NCBI GenBank assembly: GCA_949128025.1
Contig: CASBRD010000424.1
Location: 1-33,152, forward strand
DNA: 33,152 bases
Reading direction: 5' to 3'
Source of the DNA: Oscillatoriales cyanobacterium PMM_0008
GTDB lineage: Bacteria > Cyanobacteriota > Cyanobacteriia > Cyanobacteriales > Aerosakkonemataceae
Of this stretch, positions 21,841-30,312 are shown one piece after another. The notes under the pieces are model-generated. The model was not told the origin of the DNA. It saw only the letters and a list, made by a program, of their open reading frames with translations, and made no database searches. Each line of letters begins with the position of its first letter. Position 1 is the stretch's first letter. The position numbers and the translations under genes were made by a program.

Positions 21841-23143
21841 TAGGCCCACCATCTGGCTTAAGGACTACCACACCATAGGCATCATTAGACAAATACCGCT
21901 CGGCAGCAAGTTGAAGATCCACTTCATCTAGGGTTTGAATGCGAGCTGGGTAATTCAGAGATGGTGCTAAATCTCCCACCAGCGATTGATAGTAGCCATA
22001 CATTCCGGCCCGATCGCTTGGCGTTTCGTTAGCAAAAACAAACCGATTCGCCACTTGTGTGCGGACGCGGGCAATTTCCGCTTTGGTAACTGGTTCTGTT
22101 TGCAGAGTTCGGATGTGTTGCGCGATCGCAGCTTCTACTTCCTCTATATTTTCCACCGGCAAGTGAGCTGAAATCTGAAACGTACCCTGAAACTGATAAG
22201 TCATATTGCTGGCAGAAATATTGGTAGCTAACCGCCGGTCTTCACGCAAATCGCGCACTAGCCGCGATGTCCGCCCTTGCCCTAAAATTGCCGCTATCAC
22301 ATCCAGCGGATATGTTTGGTTTAACTGAGTCAACCCCGGTACTCGCCAAACCATTATCAGCCGTGCTTGCTGTAGGCTTTGATCAATATACTCGCGACGA
22401 ACAATTTCTTTAAAAGGCTGTTCTGGCTGGAACGTAGGGCGATCGACTGCCCCAGATTGAATAGGGGCTAGGTATGACCTGCCCCTACCCTGCATAAATC
22501 CGTCTGTGACAATATCAATTAATTCTTTAACCGGGAGATTACCTACTACTACGGCAGTGATCGACTGAGGTTGATACCAATCGGCATGGAAATCGCGCAT
22601 CTGCTGAGGGATAAGCCCTTCAATTACCGATGCTGGGCCTAAGACTGGGCGACGGTAGGGCAGTTGGTCAAAGGCGGTTTCGATCGATCGCTGATAAGTC
22701 CGGCGGCGGGGGTTATCTTCTGCACGACGAATTTCTTCTAAAACTACCGATCGCTCCCGTTCAAACGCTTCGTCTGGAATGTTGGGGTTAAGCACTACAT
22801 CTATCTGCAATGGTGCCAAAGCCGCAAAATCTTTAGGAGACGATGTGATGTAAAAGTGAGTGTAATCCTGACTGGTAGCGGCATTGGTGACAGCGCCTCG
22901 CTCTTCAACGTACCGTTCAAACTCACCGCTTGCCAGTCTGTTGGTTCCCTTAAAAACCATATGTTCCAAAAAATGAGCCATGCCATTGATCTCATCCGAT
23001 TCAACAGCTGAGCCAACGTTGACCCAGAGACTCAGGTTCACGGCTTCCACAGGCATCTGTTCGGCCACAATTGTCAGACCGTTAGGTAGTCGGCAGACTG
23101 TGGGGGCGTTTAGCGGCGGAGATTTGAGCAGGGTTGATGTCAT
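21833..23143 (-). CDS. M16-family zinc metallopeptidase (processing-peptidase-like)
   Basis: A 436-aa M16B-type protein. The inverted zinc motif HxxEH is H57-F-L-E60-H61 (GMAHFLEHMVFKGT), and the third ligand is a Glu near 136-137 in VVLEEIRRAEDNP. The C-terminal half carries the family's second, inactive-like domain with LAAERYLSNDAYGVVVLKP. Length is normal for one M16 subunit; such proteins form homo- or heterodimer clamshells that degrade small peptides. In cyanobacteria M16 genes often come as adjacent pairs, but here only one is present. The start MTSTLLKSPPLNAP fits a short N-terminal extension. There is no signal peptide, so it is cytoplasmic. It is divergent from the crtD-like gene with a 184-bp shared promoter region. 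The C-terminal residues (NA) and stop come from a dispersed repeat. Confidence 0.9.
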   Translation of the reverse strand: MTSTLLKSPPLNAPTVCRLPNGLTIVAEQMPVEAVNLSLWVNVGSAVESDEINGMAHFLEHMVFKGTNRLASGEFERYVEERGAVTNAATSQDYTHFYITSSPKDFAALAPLQIDVVLNPNIPDEAFERERSVVLEEIRRAEDNPRRRTYQRSIETAFDQLPYRRPVLGPASVIEGLIPQQMRDFHADWYQPQSITAVVVGNLPVKELIDIVTDGFMQGRGRSYLAPIQSGAVDRPTFQPEQPFKEIVRREYIDQSLQQARLIMVWRVPGLTQLNQTYPLDVIAAILGQGRTSRLVRDLREDRRLATNISASNMTYQFQGTFQISAHLPVENIEEVEAAIAQHIRTLQTEPVTKAEIARVRTQVANRFVFANETPSDRAGMYGYYQSLVGDLAPSLNYPARIQTLDEVDLQLAAERYLSNDAYGVVVLKPDGGPNA

Positions 23144-23327
23144 GTGTTGTTACAGTTTTAGTCGCTGTTACTTCTCCTATATTAATCGTTACGGTTCTTA
23201 ATCTGCTCTGGTAGATACACGGAAAGCATTGACGCTATGCAGAATCCGTCACTTGCGATCGCAAATATTGCCGTCATCGGTAGAGTAACATACGATCGAA
23301 TTATTACAAATTGTAAAGTTTATATTC

Positions 23328-24938
23328 ATGCCAGACAGTTTGATTGGGAAGAGCAAATCTCCCACTGTGGCGATCGTTGGTGCAGGAATTGGCGGTCTCA
23401 CGGCAGCAGCGCTACTCGCTCATCGCGGTTACCAAGTGCAGGTTCTCGAACAAGCCTTAGTACCCGGAGGATGCGCTTCTACCTTTAAACGAAAAGGATT
23501 TACCTTCGATGTCGGTGCGACTCAGGTTGCTGGACTGGAACCGGGCGGCATTCATCACCGCATCTTCTCGGAATTAGAGATTGAGATACCAGCGGCGACA
23601 CCCTGCGATCCAGCTTGTGCTGTATTTCTGCCGGGTGAAACGGAGCCAATTAACGTCTGGCGCGACCAAGAGCGATGGCAGGCGGAACGGCAGCGACAGT
23701 TTCCCGGTAGCGATCGCTTCTGGCAGCTGTTGGCAAATCTGTTCCGCTACAGTTGGGCCTTTCAATCTCGCGACCCGGTGTTGCCACCCCGTAACTTGTG
23801 GGATTTGTGGCAGTTGACAAAAGCGGTTCGTCCTGATACAATACTAACCCTGCCTTACACTTTTTTGACGGTTGGCGATGCTTTGCGGATATATGGGCTG
23901 GGTGATGATCGGCGCTTGAGAACGTTTCTGGATTTGCAACTAAAGCTCTACTCTCAGGTGGATGCTGAAGAAACTGCTTTGCTATATGCTGCTACTGCTT
24001 TGGGTGTTTCTCAAGAACCTCAAGGATTGTATCATCTTGTGGGTAGTATGCAGGTGTTGAGCGATCGCCTCGTGGAAGCCCTAGAGCGAGATGGCGGTAA
24101 GCTGTTAATGCGCCACAGCGTTGAGCATATTTATGTGGAAAACGGAAAAGCTACTGGCGTCCGTATCCGCGATCGGAAAACTGGTGAGGTTTGGATTCAA
24201 TCGGCTGACTACGTTGTAGCAAATGTGACTGTGCAAAATTTGGTGCAGTTGTTGGAGGGGGAAGAAAACGAACCGCCAAGACGCCAAGGAAGAAAAGAAG
24301 AAGAGAAGAAGATCGGCGCAATTCCCAATTCCCAATTCCCAATTCCCAAGGGTTATTCTCGTCGGGTAGATAAATTACCTTCAGCGTCGGGAGCTTTTGT
24401 GGTTTATCTGGGGGTGGAAGAAAGTGCGATTCCGCCTGGATGTCCGCCTCATCTACAATTTTTGTACGATCTGTCAGGGCCCTTGGGGGAAAACAATTCT
24501 TTGTTTGTCTCGGTAAGTCATCCTGGAGATGGTCGCGCCCCAGATGGTAAAGCAACTATTACGGCTTCTTCTTTTACGGATGTTAGACAGTGGTGGAATT
24601 GTCTTAATTATGATGATTTGAAGGATAAATATACTGAGGAAGCGATCGCTCGTCTCTCTCAATTTTTTCACCTTACCCCAGAAACGATCATTCACGTGGA
24701 AGCGGCGACACCTCGCACTTTTGCTCATTTTACAGCACGCGATCGCGGTATTGTGGGCGGCATCGGTCAAAGAGTATCCACTTTTGGCCCGTTTGGGTTT
24801 GCCAATCGCACTCCCATCAAGCATCTCTGCTTAGTAGGCGACTCGACTCATCCCGGTGAAGGTACTGCTGGCGTCTCTTACTCAGCTTTAACTGTCGTCC
24901 GACAAATTGAGGCTGACTCGTCTCGACGGTTTACTTAA
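23328..24938 (+). CDS. crtD: CrtD-like carotenoid C-3',4' desaturase (FAD-dependent)
   Basis: A 536-aa FAD amine-oxidase/phytoene-dehydrogenase superfamily protein. The N-terminal dinucleotide fold has GAGIGG (18-23) and E41 ending the second strand, followed by VPGGCAST and FDVGATQVAG. The C-terminal FAD segment is LCLVGDSTHPGEGTAGVSYS. The pattern matches cyanobacterial CrtD, which introduces the 3',4' double bond on the way to myxol/myxoxanthophyll. The related isomerase CrtH is the main alternative. An in-frame foreign-looking insertion occupies about residues 314-341 (NEPPRRQGRKEEEKKIG then IPNSQFPIPK); this comes from a purine-rich repeat plus four perfect ATTCCCA heptamers (24321-24348). 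Family members lack this stretch, to my knowledge, so it is probably a loop insertion that leaves the enzyme open. Confidence 0.82.
   Translation: MPDSLIGKSKSPTVAIVGAGIGGLTAAALLAHRGYQVQVLEQALVPGGCASTFKRKGFTFDVGATQVAGLEPGGIHHRIFSELEIEIPAATPCDPACAVFLPGETEPINVWRDQERWQAERQRQFPGSDRFWQLLANLFRYSWAFQSRDPVLPPRNLWDLWQLTKAVRPDTILTLPYTFLTVGDALRIYGLGDDRRLRTFLDLQLKLYSQVDAEETALLYAATALGVSQEPQGLYHLVGSMQVLSDRLVEALERDGGKLLMRHSVEHIYVENGKATGVRIRDRKTGEVWIQSADYVVANVTVQNLVQLLEGEENEPPRRQGRKEEEKKIGAIPNSQFPIPKGYSRRVDKLPSASGAFVVYLGVEESAIPPGCPPHLQFLYDLSGPLGENNSLFVSVSHPGDGRAPDGKATITASSFTDVRQWWNCLNYDDLKDKYTEEAIARLSQFFHLTPETIIHVEAATPRTFAHFTARDRGIVGGIGQRVSTFGPFGFANRTPIKHLCLVGDSTHPGEGTAGVSYSALTVVRQIEADSSRRFT
24267..24348 (+). 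repeat. Intragenic repeat insertion in the crtD-like gene
   Basis: Low-complexity purine-rich DNA (CCGCCAAGACGCCAAGGAAG, then GAA/AAG runs) ends with four perfect tandem copies of ATTCCCA at 24321-24327, 24328-24334, 24335-24341 and 24342-24348. Similar GAAGGAAGAAGAAAGAAGAAG DNA lies outside genes at 25080-25100, so this is a dispersed repeat type that has entered a coding region in frame. Confidence 0.75.
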
Positions 24939-25050
24939 GAAAAAGCTACCGAATTTACAGAATTTAATACTACTTCCTTCCCGCCACAAGATTATCTATT
25001 TAACGAACCACGTTCACTCTTCGTGCGCCTTCGCGCATAGACACGATAGC

Positions 25051-25101
25051 GAAGCGAAACGCTTCTTCGTTTTAGGACACGAAGGAAGAAGAAAGAAGAA
25101 G
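25051..25101. repeat. Hairpin plus purine-rich dispersed repeat downstream of crtD
   Basis: GAAGCG (25051-25056) / CGCTTC (25060-25065) forms a hairpin and is followed by ACACGAAGGAAGAAGAAAGA-type DNA resembling the crtD insertion. It lies in the 24939-25439 spacer, which otherwise holds the gene remnant at 25182-25364 and an AT-rich inverted repeat. Confidence 0.6.
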
Positions 25102-25181
25102 ATACATAGTTTTGTAGCGGGAAAGGAGTAATTCTCAATTTTTGTTGGTGTTGTTTAGTCTTGAGCCGACTTCTTAGCTAA

Positions 25182-25364
25182 GTCACCGAAACAATTGCTC
25201 AAGATGAAGCTGAATATATTGAAATTGCTGTTAAATTAGGCTTGAATCGACCGTGGCGAGAAAGTATTGTGGAACAAATGAACCAGCGCCACTGTTATCT
25301 CTACGATGACAAAGTTTGTGTAGCAGCGCTGGAGGAATTTTATCAACGTGCTGTTCAGGATTGA
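25182..25364 (+). pseudogene. 3' remnant of a SPINDLY / O-GlcNAc-transferase-like (GT41) gene
   Basis: The frame from just after an in-frame TAA (25179-25181) to TGA (25362-25364) reads VTETIAQDEAEYIEIAVKLG, then NRPWRESIVEQMNQRHCYLY and ends DDKVCVAALEEFYQRAVQD. This is the wording of the C-terminal end of bacterial SPINDLY-family TPR glycosyltransferases, which add GlcNAc-like sugars to proteins. Only about 60 codons survive, with no start codon at the 5' end and no upstream catalytic domain, so it is a decayed fragment. The upstream DNA (24939-25180) shows no matching coding sequence. Family recognition is from memory of the C-terminal motif. Confidence 0.7.
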
Positions 25365-25365
25365 A

Positions 25366-25430
25366 AATTTGAGATTTGAGATTTCAGATTGAAATTTGGA
25401 TTTAAAATTTGCAATCTGAAATCTTAAATT
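25366..25430. repeat. AT-rich inverted repeat between convergent remnant and minus-strand gene
   Basis: AGATTTCAGATTG (25379-25391) is the inverse of CAATCTGAAATCT (25412-25424), with further loose pairing of AAATTTGAG and CTTAAATTT outside. It is the same AT-rich family as 2037-2064 and 30313-30375. It lies immediately after the stop of the 715-aa gene and could terminate it. Confidence 0.75.
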
Positions 25431-25439
25431 TGCCATTTC

Positions 25440-27587
25440 TTAAGGAACTGTGGCTGGTGGAGGACTTGACTCATCCGAGGGAACGAAGTTTGGAGGTGGG
25501 CTAGTTTGCTCTGGGGGTGGTGCAACAGGTTCTGGTGGTGGTGCAACAGGTTCTGGACTTGGTAGATCTGGAGGATTCAAGATATTTTGCCAGACATCAA
25601 TCTGCGCTCTTGCTTCTGCATAGGCGCTAGTACGATCGGGAATTGTTTTAGCAATGGCGATCGCACCCGCTAAGTCATAAGTAGCCCGGTCTTGCGCTAG
25701 ACTCAGCATTTGATAGCTCCATTGATTAATAGCATCCTCAGCTTCGGCTCGCAACGGGCTAGAGTTAGGTACTTGCTTTGCCAATCGAATCGCCATCGCC
25801 AAAGTATCTGGCGTTCTTTGACTCCCTAATCGACGTGCCTCCTGCAAATTTTGCTGAGCCTGAATTTGCGCTTGCCAATCCACCATCGCAGCTTGCGCCT
25901 CAGCAGATAAAGCCCTTCCTGGTCTAATCTGAGCAGCCGTAGCAATAGCATCCACAAGATTACCAGCACCAGCTAATTGCCTTGCTCGATCCAGATAAGG
26001 CTGGTCTTGAATTCGCTGAATCTGGGCAGTCCACTGCCGAACTTTATCCTGAGATTCCTTATAAAGAGCGCGACCCGCAGCAATCTGATTCGCCTCATCA
26101 ATTGCCGCTTGCAGAGAAGTCTCATCACCCAAACTCGCAATTTGTTCGGCTCGATTCAAATAAGGACGGTCTTCCATCGTCTGGATTCCATCTGTCCAGC
26201 GAGAAATTTCCGTTTTTGCTTCTTGAGCGCGAGGATGAGTTGCCGGGATAAGTTGCGCCTCTTTAATCGCCGACTTTAAATCGCTAGCAGTTCCCAGCTG
26301 AGCCAGTTGGCGTGCTTTTTCCAGGTGGGCGATATCTTCGAGTTCTCGCTGCCAACGGATAATCAGATCCTGCCCCTTACTATACAAGGGTCGGTCAGGA
26401 GTGAGCTTTTTGACAAGTGCGATCGCCTCTTGCAGACTGGAAGCAGTTCCTTGCTGCGCCACAGCCTGAGCCTGAGCTAAATTAATAAAATCTTGCACCT
26501 GGGCTTGCAAATTGGCACTACCGGGAATTTGGCGGGCGATATCGATCGCCTCATCTACATTCCGATCCTCCAGCTGGGCTTCTGCCATATCCATCATTTT
26601 GAGCCCAATGTCAACGATAACCGCTTGAGCATCCTTATAAATGTAACTCTTGGGGTTAATTGACTCTGCCAGCTTAGCAGCCTCCAGCAGATTCTTAATA
26701 ACCCTGCCCCTTGCCAGATTTTGCGCCTTACTCAGCGTATCCCCATCGTCCCGCGACGACACAATCAGCTGGTTAAGTTCCTCATACTTAGTGGTTTGCC
26801 AGTAAGTATTGCCGACATATAGCAAGCGGACAGCTTCCCGAAAAGCTTGAGACCAGTTTTGCTTACGCAGTTCGGCTTCCCCATCGCGATAAATGCCTTC
26901 TGCCTTAGACCAGAGCGACTTCCAACTCCCAATTCGCTTTTCCACCTGGGAATAGGCAGGAACATCAGCCGGAATTTTTCTAGCCATAGCGATCGCCTCA
27001 TCCAGCTTGCCAGCATCAAACGATGCTTCAGCCAAATCCAGGATATTTTGCGACCACTCTTTGATTTCGTTGTTTACTTCCTCGCGCAGGGGGTGATCTG
27101 GTGGCAGACTTTGGACAAGAGCGATCGCCTCTAACAGATCCTTCACCGTCTGCTTCTTTGCCGCCAGCTGAGCGCAGTACAGGCGCATAGATGCCGAAGC
27201 CGTCGGCCAGTACATAGAAGGACAGTTCGGCAGTGTTGGCAGCTTAAACAATAAAGCCACTGCCGTGAACCCCACTCCACCTGCGGTCACCGTTGCTAAA
27301 AAAGCCCAAAACTGCCAATAGCTAAACCAGCGTCCTAGCTTTTGCGAAACAGGCAAAAACCTGCTTATTGGCGCTGATTTTCCTGGCTCCACATTCTGCT
27401 CCCCATCAGCAGGTTGGGTTGACTGTACTTTGTTTATCCCAGCAGTATCTGCCGAAACTGAAGCAGCACCTGGTGGCGGTGCTACAGATGCTCCTGGAAT
27501 CAGTGGTGGAATGGGAAATCGGTTTTGATTCCCCTGCTCTGAAGCTCTAGCAGCAGACCTTCGGTCTGAACTTCCCCGTTCTCTCAT
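25440..27587 (-). CDS. Membrane-anchored helical-repeat protein, function unknown
   Basis: A 715-aa protein with no function I recognise; similar cyanobacterial proteins are sometimes loosely labelled as chromosome-segregation ATPases, but no ATPase motif is visible. Residues 1-80 are Ser/Pro/Ala-rich and probably cytoplasmic. One membrane span lies at ~92-114 (FWAFLATVTAGGVGFTAVALLF). It is followed by NCPSMYWPTASASMRLYCAQ, with two Cys (C122, C138) that could form a disulfide outside the membrane. From ~140 to ~655 there are about nine ~50-aa helical units, each with a Q/E-rich helix, a LxxAIxxAxxIPxxxxxxxEA helix and a WxxxI end. The last ~45 residues are Pro-rich (EPVAPPPEPVAPPPEQ). A scaffold or wall-linked role would fit, by inference. 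Confidence 0.8.
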   Translation of the reverse strand: MRERGSSDRRSAARASEQGNQNRFPIPPLIPGASVAPPPGAASVSADTAGINKVQSTQPADGEQNVEPGKSAPISRFLPVSQKLGRWFSYWQFWAFLATVTAGGVGFTAVALLFKLPTLPNCPSMYWPTASASMRLYCAQLAAKKQTVKDLLEAIALVQSLPPDHPLREEVNNEIKEWSQNILDLAEASFDAGKLDEAIAMARKIPADVPAYSQVEKRIGSWKSLWSKAEGIYRDGEAELRKQNWSQAFREAVRLLYVGNTYWQTTKYEELNQLIVSSRDDGDTLSKAQNLARGRVIKNLLEAAKLAESINPKSYIYKDAQAVIVDIGLKMMDMAEAQLEDRNVDEAIDIARQIPGSANLQAQVQDFINLAQAQAVAQQGTASSLQEAIALVKKLTPDRPLYSKGQDLIIRWQRELEDIAHLEKARQLAQLGTASDLKSAIKEAQLIPATHPRAQEAKTEISRWTDGIQTMEDRPYLNRAEQIASLGDETSLQAAIDEANQIAAGRALYKESQDKVRQWTAQIQRIQDQPYLDRARQLAGAGNLVDAIATAAQIRPGRALSAEAQAAMVDWQAQIQAQQNLQEARRLGSQRTPDTLAMAIRLAKQVPNSSPLRAEAEDAINQWSYQMLSLAQDRATYDLAGAIAIAKTIPDRTSAYAEARAQIDVWQNILNPPDLPSPEPVAPPPEPVAPPPEQTSPPPNFVPSDESSPPPATVP

Positions 27588-27691
27588 AGCTCACACCAAA
27601 ATAATCGTGCATTGGGCCTGACTGGTTCGGCTCGAACACGCAGTTCTAGCAATCCTACCCCTCTAATTCCAAAAAAGCTAGATCTTGTGCA

Positions 27692-28042
27692 TTATATCCA
27701 AGTGAAACCGCTTCTAAAAGCTTGGACAAAGTTACCCATACTTAGACAAACTTGTCCAAACTCAACTCGGCGGTGTGACTTAGAAGCCAAGACAGCGCCG
27801 ACCGCGTGAGCTATGACACCATTAGCATGGCGCTTTGATATTCCATAAGTTTTTTGTACATAAGTATTCCAACTAGATTTATTAAAATCTTTTACCTCTT
27901 TGAGATGATTGGCTGTCTCACACGATGCCTTGTGAAATACCAGACTATATGCAGTCAGAAACATTTCTAACTCGGTAAATCCTAAGCTATTTAATTCTGA
28001 TGCTGTCGTTGGCAATCCTTTAACGTATGTGAGACTGGTCAT
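27692..28042 (-). pseudogene. tnpB: tnpB stub of the IS607-type element (N-terminal fragment)
   Basis: A 116-aa frame whose first ~85 residues (MTSLTYVKGLPTTASELNSL, then HKASCETANHLKEV ... SSWNTYVQKTYGISKRHANGVI) match the N-terminus of cyanobacterial IS607-associated TnpB proteins. Full-length TnpB is several hundred residues with RuvC-type Asp/Glu/Asp and a zinc ribbon; none is present here. After about residue 85 the sequence (SKSHRRVEFGQVCLSMGNFV) appears to run into the right-end DNA of the element. It starts directly after the tnpA stop with GAGG 8 nt upstream, so translation may be coupled. The RNA-guided nuclease is lost; the stub cannot cut DNA. Confidence 0.78.
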
Positions 28043-28751
28043 TTAAATTACCTCATTAACTACTTTAGTTATGTCATCAATTAACTTCTTGTTCTTCTTG
28101 CTTCTTGAGCCGTAGAGACGAGCTGAAAACACGGTAATAAGTTCAATTACGTCTTGAACTAACTCTTGTTCAAAGGTGATTTCTTCTAGGGTCTTGTTAA
28201 TAATGACCACTTCAGTTTCAAATTCTTCACACATAGCGAATACCAATTCAGCGCCTAATCTCAGTAACCTATCTTTGTGAGTTAGTACCAGTCTGGCTAC
28301 ATCACCTTGCATAATACGTTTGAGTAACTTTTGTAGTCCTTTTTTCTGATAGTTTAATCCACTACCTAAGTCTTGAATAGTTTCAAATTGCCAACCATTA
28401 GCGGCGCTAAATGCTTCTAATGCTTGCACTTGACGAACTAAATCTTCTTTCTGGTCGTGGCTTGAAACTCTGGCATAGTTGATGGTTATGCGGTCATCTA
28501 ACTGGTTTAACTCTCGTGGCGTTATCCGTTTGATATCAGCTAGAAAGAATCTCCGTTGACCTGTTGGTGAGCGTTCTGCACGTATCTTGCCTGCATCCGC
28601 CCACCTCCTTAATGTCTTGGTAGAAATACCTAATTCTTTGGCTGCATCGGAGATGCTAATGGTCACTTCTGAAATGTGTTCCACATCTGTTGATGATATA
28701 CACTACATCTCGATGTTACCAATTTCGGAAAGAATGTCAATGGTTGTCCAA
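27722..28751 (-). mobile_element. Short IS607-type element with serine transposase and deleted tnpB
   Basis: It contains tnpA (28043-28684) and the tnpB stub (27692-28042). TTGTCCAA occurs at both sides (27752-27759 and 28744-28751), with its inverse TTGGACAA at 27722-27729 forming a hairpin near the tnpB end. IS607 elements lack long terminal inverted repeats and target duplications, so the exact borders cannot be fixed from sequence alone; the given limits are the outermost shared motifs. The tnpB stub's stop at 27692 lies slightly outside, in possible host DNA. Confidence 0.65.
28043..28684 (-). CDS. tnpA: IS607-family transposase TnpA (serine recombinase with MerR-like HTH)
   Basis: A 213-aa protein. 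Residues ~8-52 form a MerR-like winged HTH (ISDAAKELGISTKTLRRWAD ... GQRRFFLADI). The serine-recombinase catalytic domain follows: Y70-A-R72-V-S74-S-H-D-Q, where S74 is the expected nucleophile by alignment to S10 of gamma-delta resolvase. LVLTHKDRLLRLG (133-145) carries the conserved Arg residues, and the C-terminal helix ends in SKKNKKLIDDI. Length is normal and no disruption is seen, so TnpA may be active. TnpA inserts IS607 elements through a circular intermediate with low target specificity. The adjacent tnpB is truncated. An earlier start is unlikely because the family begins near this Met. Confidence 0.93.
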   Translation of the reverse strand: MEHISEVTISISDAAKELGISTKTLRRWADAGKIRAERSPTGQRRFFLADIKRITPRELNQLDDRITINYARVSSHDQKEDLVRQVQALEAFSAANGWQFETIQDLGSGLNYQKKGLQKLLKRIMQGDVARLVLTHKDRLLRLGAELVFAMCEEFETEVVIINKTLEEITFEQELVQDVIELITVFSARLYGSRSKKNKKLIDDITKVVNEVI

Positions 28752-28809
28752 GAATTTAGTTGCAGTTGCTGACCCCAGTCCGATCGGATACAAATAAGAA
28801 ACCTTTGTT

Positions 28810-29709
28810 TCAGGATTTGGCCTGGTAAAGTTCCTCAATCAGCTCAACCAGTTCCTCGCTGCTCGCTCTGTAGACTTCCCCACAGAAGTGACAGGTTGCC
28901 TCAGCACCATGATCTTTTTCAATCATGTCTTGGATTTCAGCTTCCCCCAGCATCTTTAAAGCCCCCATCAGGCGACTTCTAGAGCAGCCACAATGGAAGC
29001 GTAGCAATTGTGTCTCTGGTAATAGCACCAGTCCCATGTCACCCAGCAGCTGCTGAAAAATATCCGGCAATGTCTTGCCTGCCTGCAATAATGGCGTAAA
29101 TCCCGATAGAGCCCCGACTCTAGATTCTAAAGTTTCCACCAGCGCTTCGTCTCTTGCTGCTTTGGGGAGGACTTGCACTAGGATACCCCCAGCTGCCTTA
29201 ACTTGGCCAGCTTCGAGAAACACACCTACAACTAGAGCTGAGGGGGTCTGTTCTGAATTTACCAGGTAATTAGCTATGTCATCGCCAATTTCACCCGAAA
29301 CTAGCTCCACAGTACTGGAGTAGGGATAGCCGTATCCAACATCTCGCACAACGTAGACGTAGCCTTCCTGACCCACTGCTCCACCCACATCGAGTTTGCC
29401 TTTGGCATTAGGTGGCAGTTCGATCGAGGGGTTGTCCACATAGCCGCGTACCGTTCCATCTAAACCAGCATCGACAAGAATCCCACCCAAGGGGCCATTA
29501 CCCTTGACCCGAATATTTATTCTCGATTCGGCTCGCTTCATGTTGGAGACTAGCAAGAGCCCTGCTGACATTGTGCGGCCCAAGGCTGCTGTTGCCACAT
29601 AGGAGAGCTTGTGCCGTGTTCTGGCTTCTTCTGTGAGGCGTGTTGCGATCGCACCAACCGCACGAATCCCGCCATCGGCTGCCGTAGCCCGAATTAACTG
29701 ATCGGCCAT
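28810..29709 (-). CDS. hslO: Hsp33 redox-regulated molecular chaperone
   Basis: A 299-aa protein of the expected length for Hsp33. The N-terminal two thirds hold the chaperone core (ADQLIRATAADGGIRAVGAI, GYVDNPSIELPPNAKGKLDV, SEQTPSALVVGVFL). The C-terminal redox switch has all four zinc-binding cysteines: C240-G-C242 and C273-H-F-C276. In reduced cells they hold Zn; oxidation and unfolding switch the chaperone on, so it protects proteins during oxidative stress in the cytoplasm. The start MADQLIRATA is the family start. It appears monocistronic, reading away from the 182-bp spacer it shares with the divergent 129-aa gene. Confidence 0.97.
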   Translation of the reverse strand: MADQLIRATAADGGIRAVGAIATRLTEEARTRHKLSYVATAALGRTMSAGLLLVSNMKRAESRINIRVKGNGPLGGILVDAGLDGTVRGYVDNPSIELPPNAKGKLDVGGAVGQEGYVYVVRDVGYGYPYSSTVELVSGEIGDDIANYLVNSEQTPSALVVGVFLEAGQVKAAGGILVQVLPKAARDEALVETLESRVGALSGFTPLLQAGKTLPDIFQQLLGDMGLVLLPETQLLRFHCGCSRSRLMGALKMLGEAEIQDMIEKDHGAEATCHFCGEVYRASSEELVELIEELYQAKS

Positions 29710-29891
29710 GAAAAATCCTTACATTTCTTAACATCTTCTATTTTAAGTTGGCGATCGAGCAGTTGGCGTCTAAAACACCGATTCAGTAATCGCCCCTACA
29801 AGCTAAACGGTTAGGGTTTGGCATACTAAAAGAGATGGGCACTCACAACGAGCGCCCCTACACAAATCAAAATATGTGACTGGCAATTTAG

Positions 29892-30281
29892 ATGCTGGGT
29901 ACTTTTCAAAAAAGCAATCTGCGAATAGAGGTTGAGGCTAAAGAAACAACCATTCGGGACAGCCTGCTGCTACCGAGCCAGCTGCAAGAATGGCTGTGGC
30001 CCCAAACCTTTGACTCTGGGCTACCGGAACAGCTCCACAGCGACCTGACTTTCACCAGTTGGGTTGGCCCCGTGGAAATCCAACACCAAGTTGACGTGGC
30101 AGAACCTAACTGTCTGCGTTTGTTATTGAGTCAGGGAATTGATGGTTTTCACGAATGGTATTGGGGAGAAGGTTGGGTGCAGTCTCGCCTGGAAGGGGTG
30201 TCTTTGCTGCCCTTGAATTTGGGTCAAACGCTCAGTTTGCTTCAGCTAAAGCAATTTTTGAAAGCCAAATCAAGCCGCTAG
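29892..30281 (+). CDS. Conserved hypothetical cyanobacterial protein (129 aa)
   Basis: I do not recognise a named family. The protein starts MLGTFQKSNLRIEVEAKETT and is rich in aromatic residues (ELWPQTF-like WLWPQTF, FHEWYWGEGWVQ), with a Leu-rich end (LPLNLGQTLSLLQLKQFLKA). The alternating polar/hydrophobic strands followed by a C-terminal helix could suit a START/SRPBCC-like small fold, but this is a guess. It has no signal peptide or membrane span. It is divergent from hslO and convergent with the DUF928 genes. The upstream spacer carries GCCCCTAC-containing repeat DNA near 29787-29875. Confidence 0.7.
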   Translation: MLGTFQKSNLRIEVEAKETTIRDSLLLPSQLQEWLWPQTFDSGLPEQLHSDLTFTSWVGPVEIQHQVDVAEPNCLRLLLSQGIDGFHEWYWGEGWVQSRLEGVSLLPLNLGQTLSLLQLKQFLKAKSSR

Positions 30282-30312
30282 CTAACCACTAATAACGTAT
30301 CCAAAATTTTAG

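Noticed and set aside
24105..24824. Overlapping minus-strand ORFs within the crtD-like gene
   Set aside because: They are antisense to a recognised enzyme frame with FAD motifs at both ends; no family features and no ribosome-binding sites.
25977..26279. Plus-strand ORFs of 89-100 aa within the 715-aa gene
   Set aside because: They are antisense to the helical repeats and repeat with them; no independent support.
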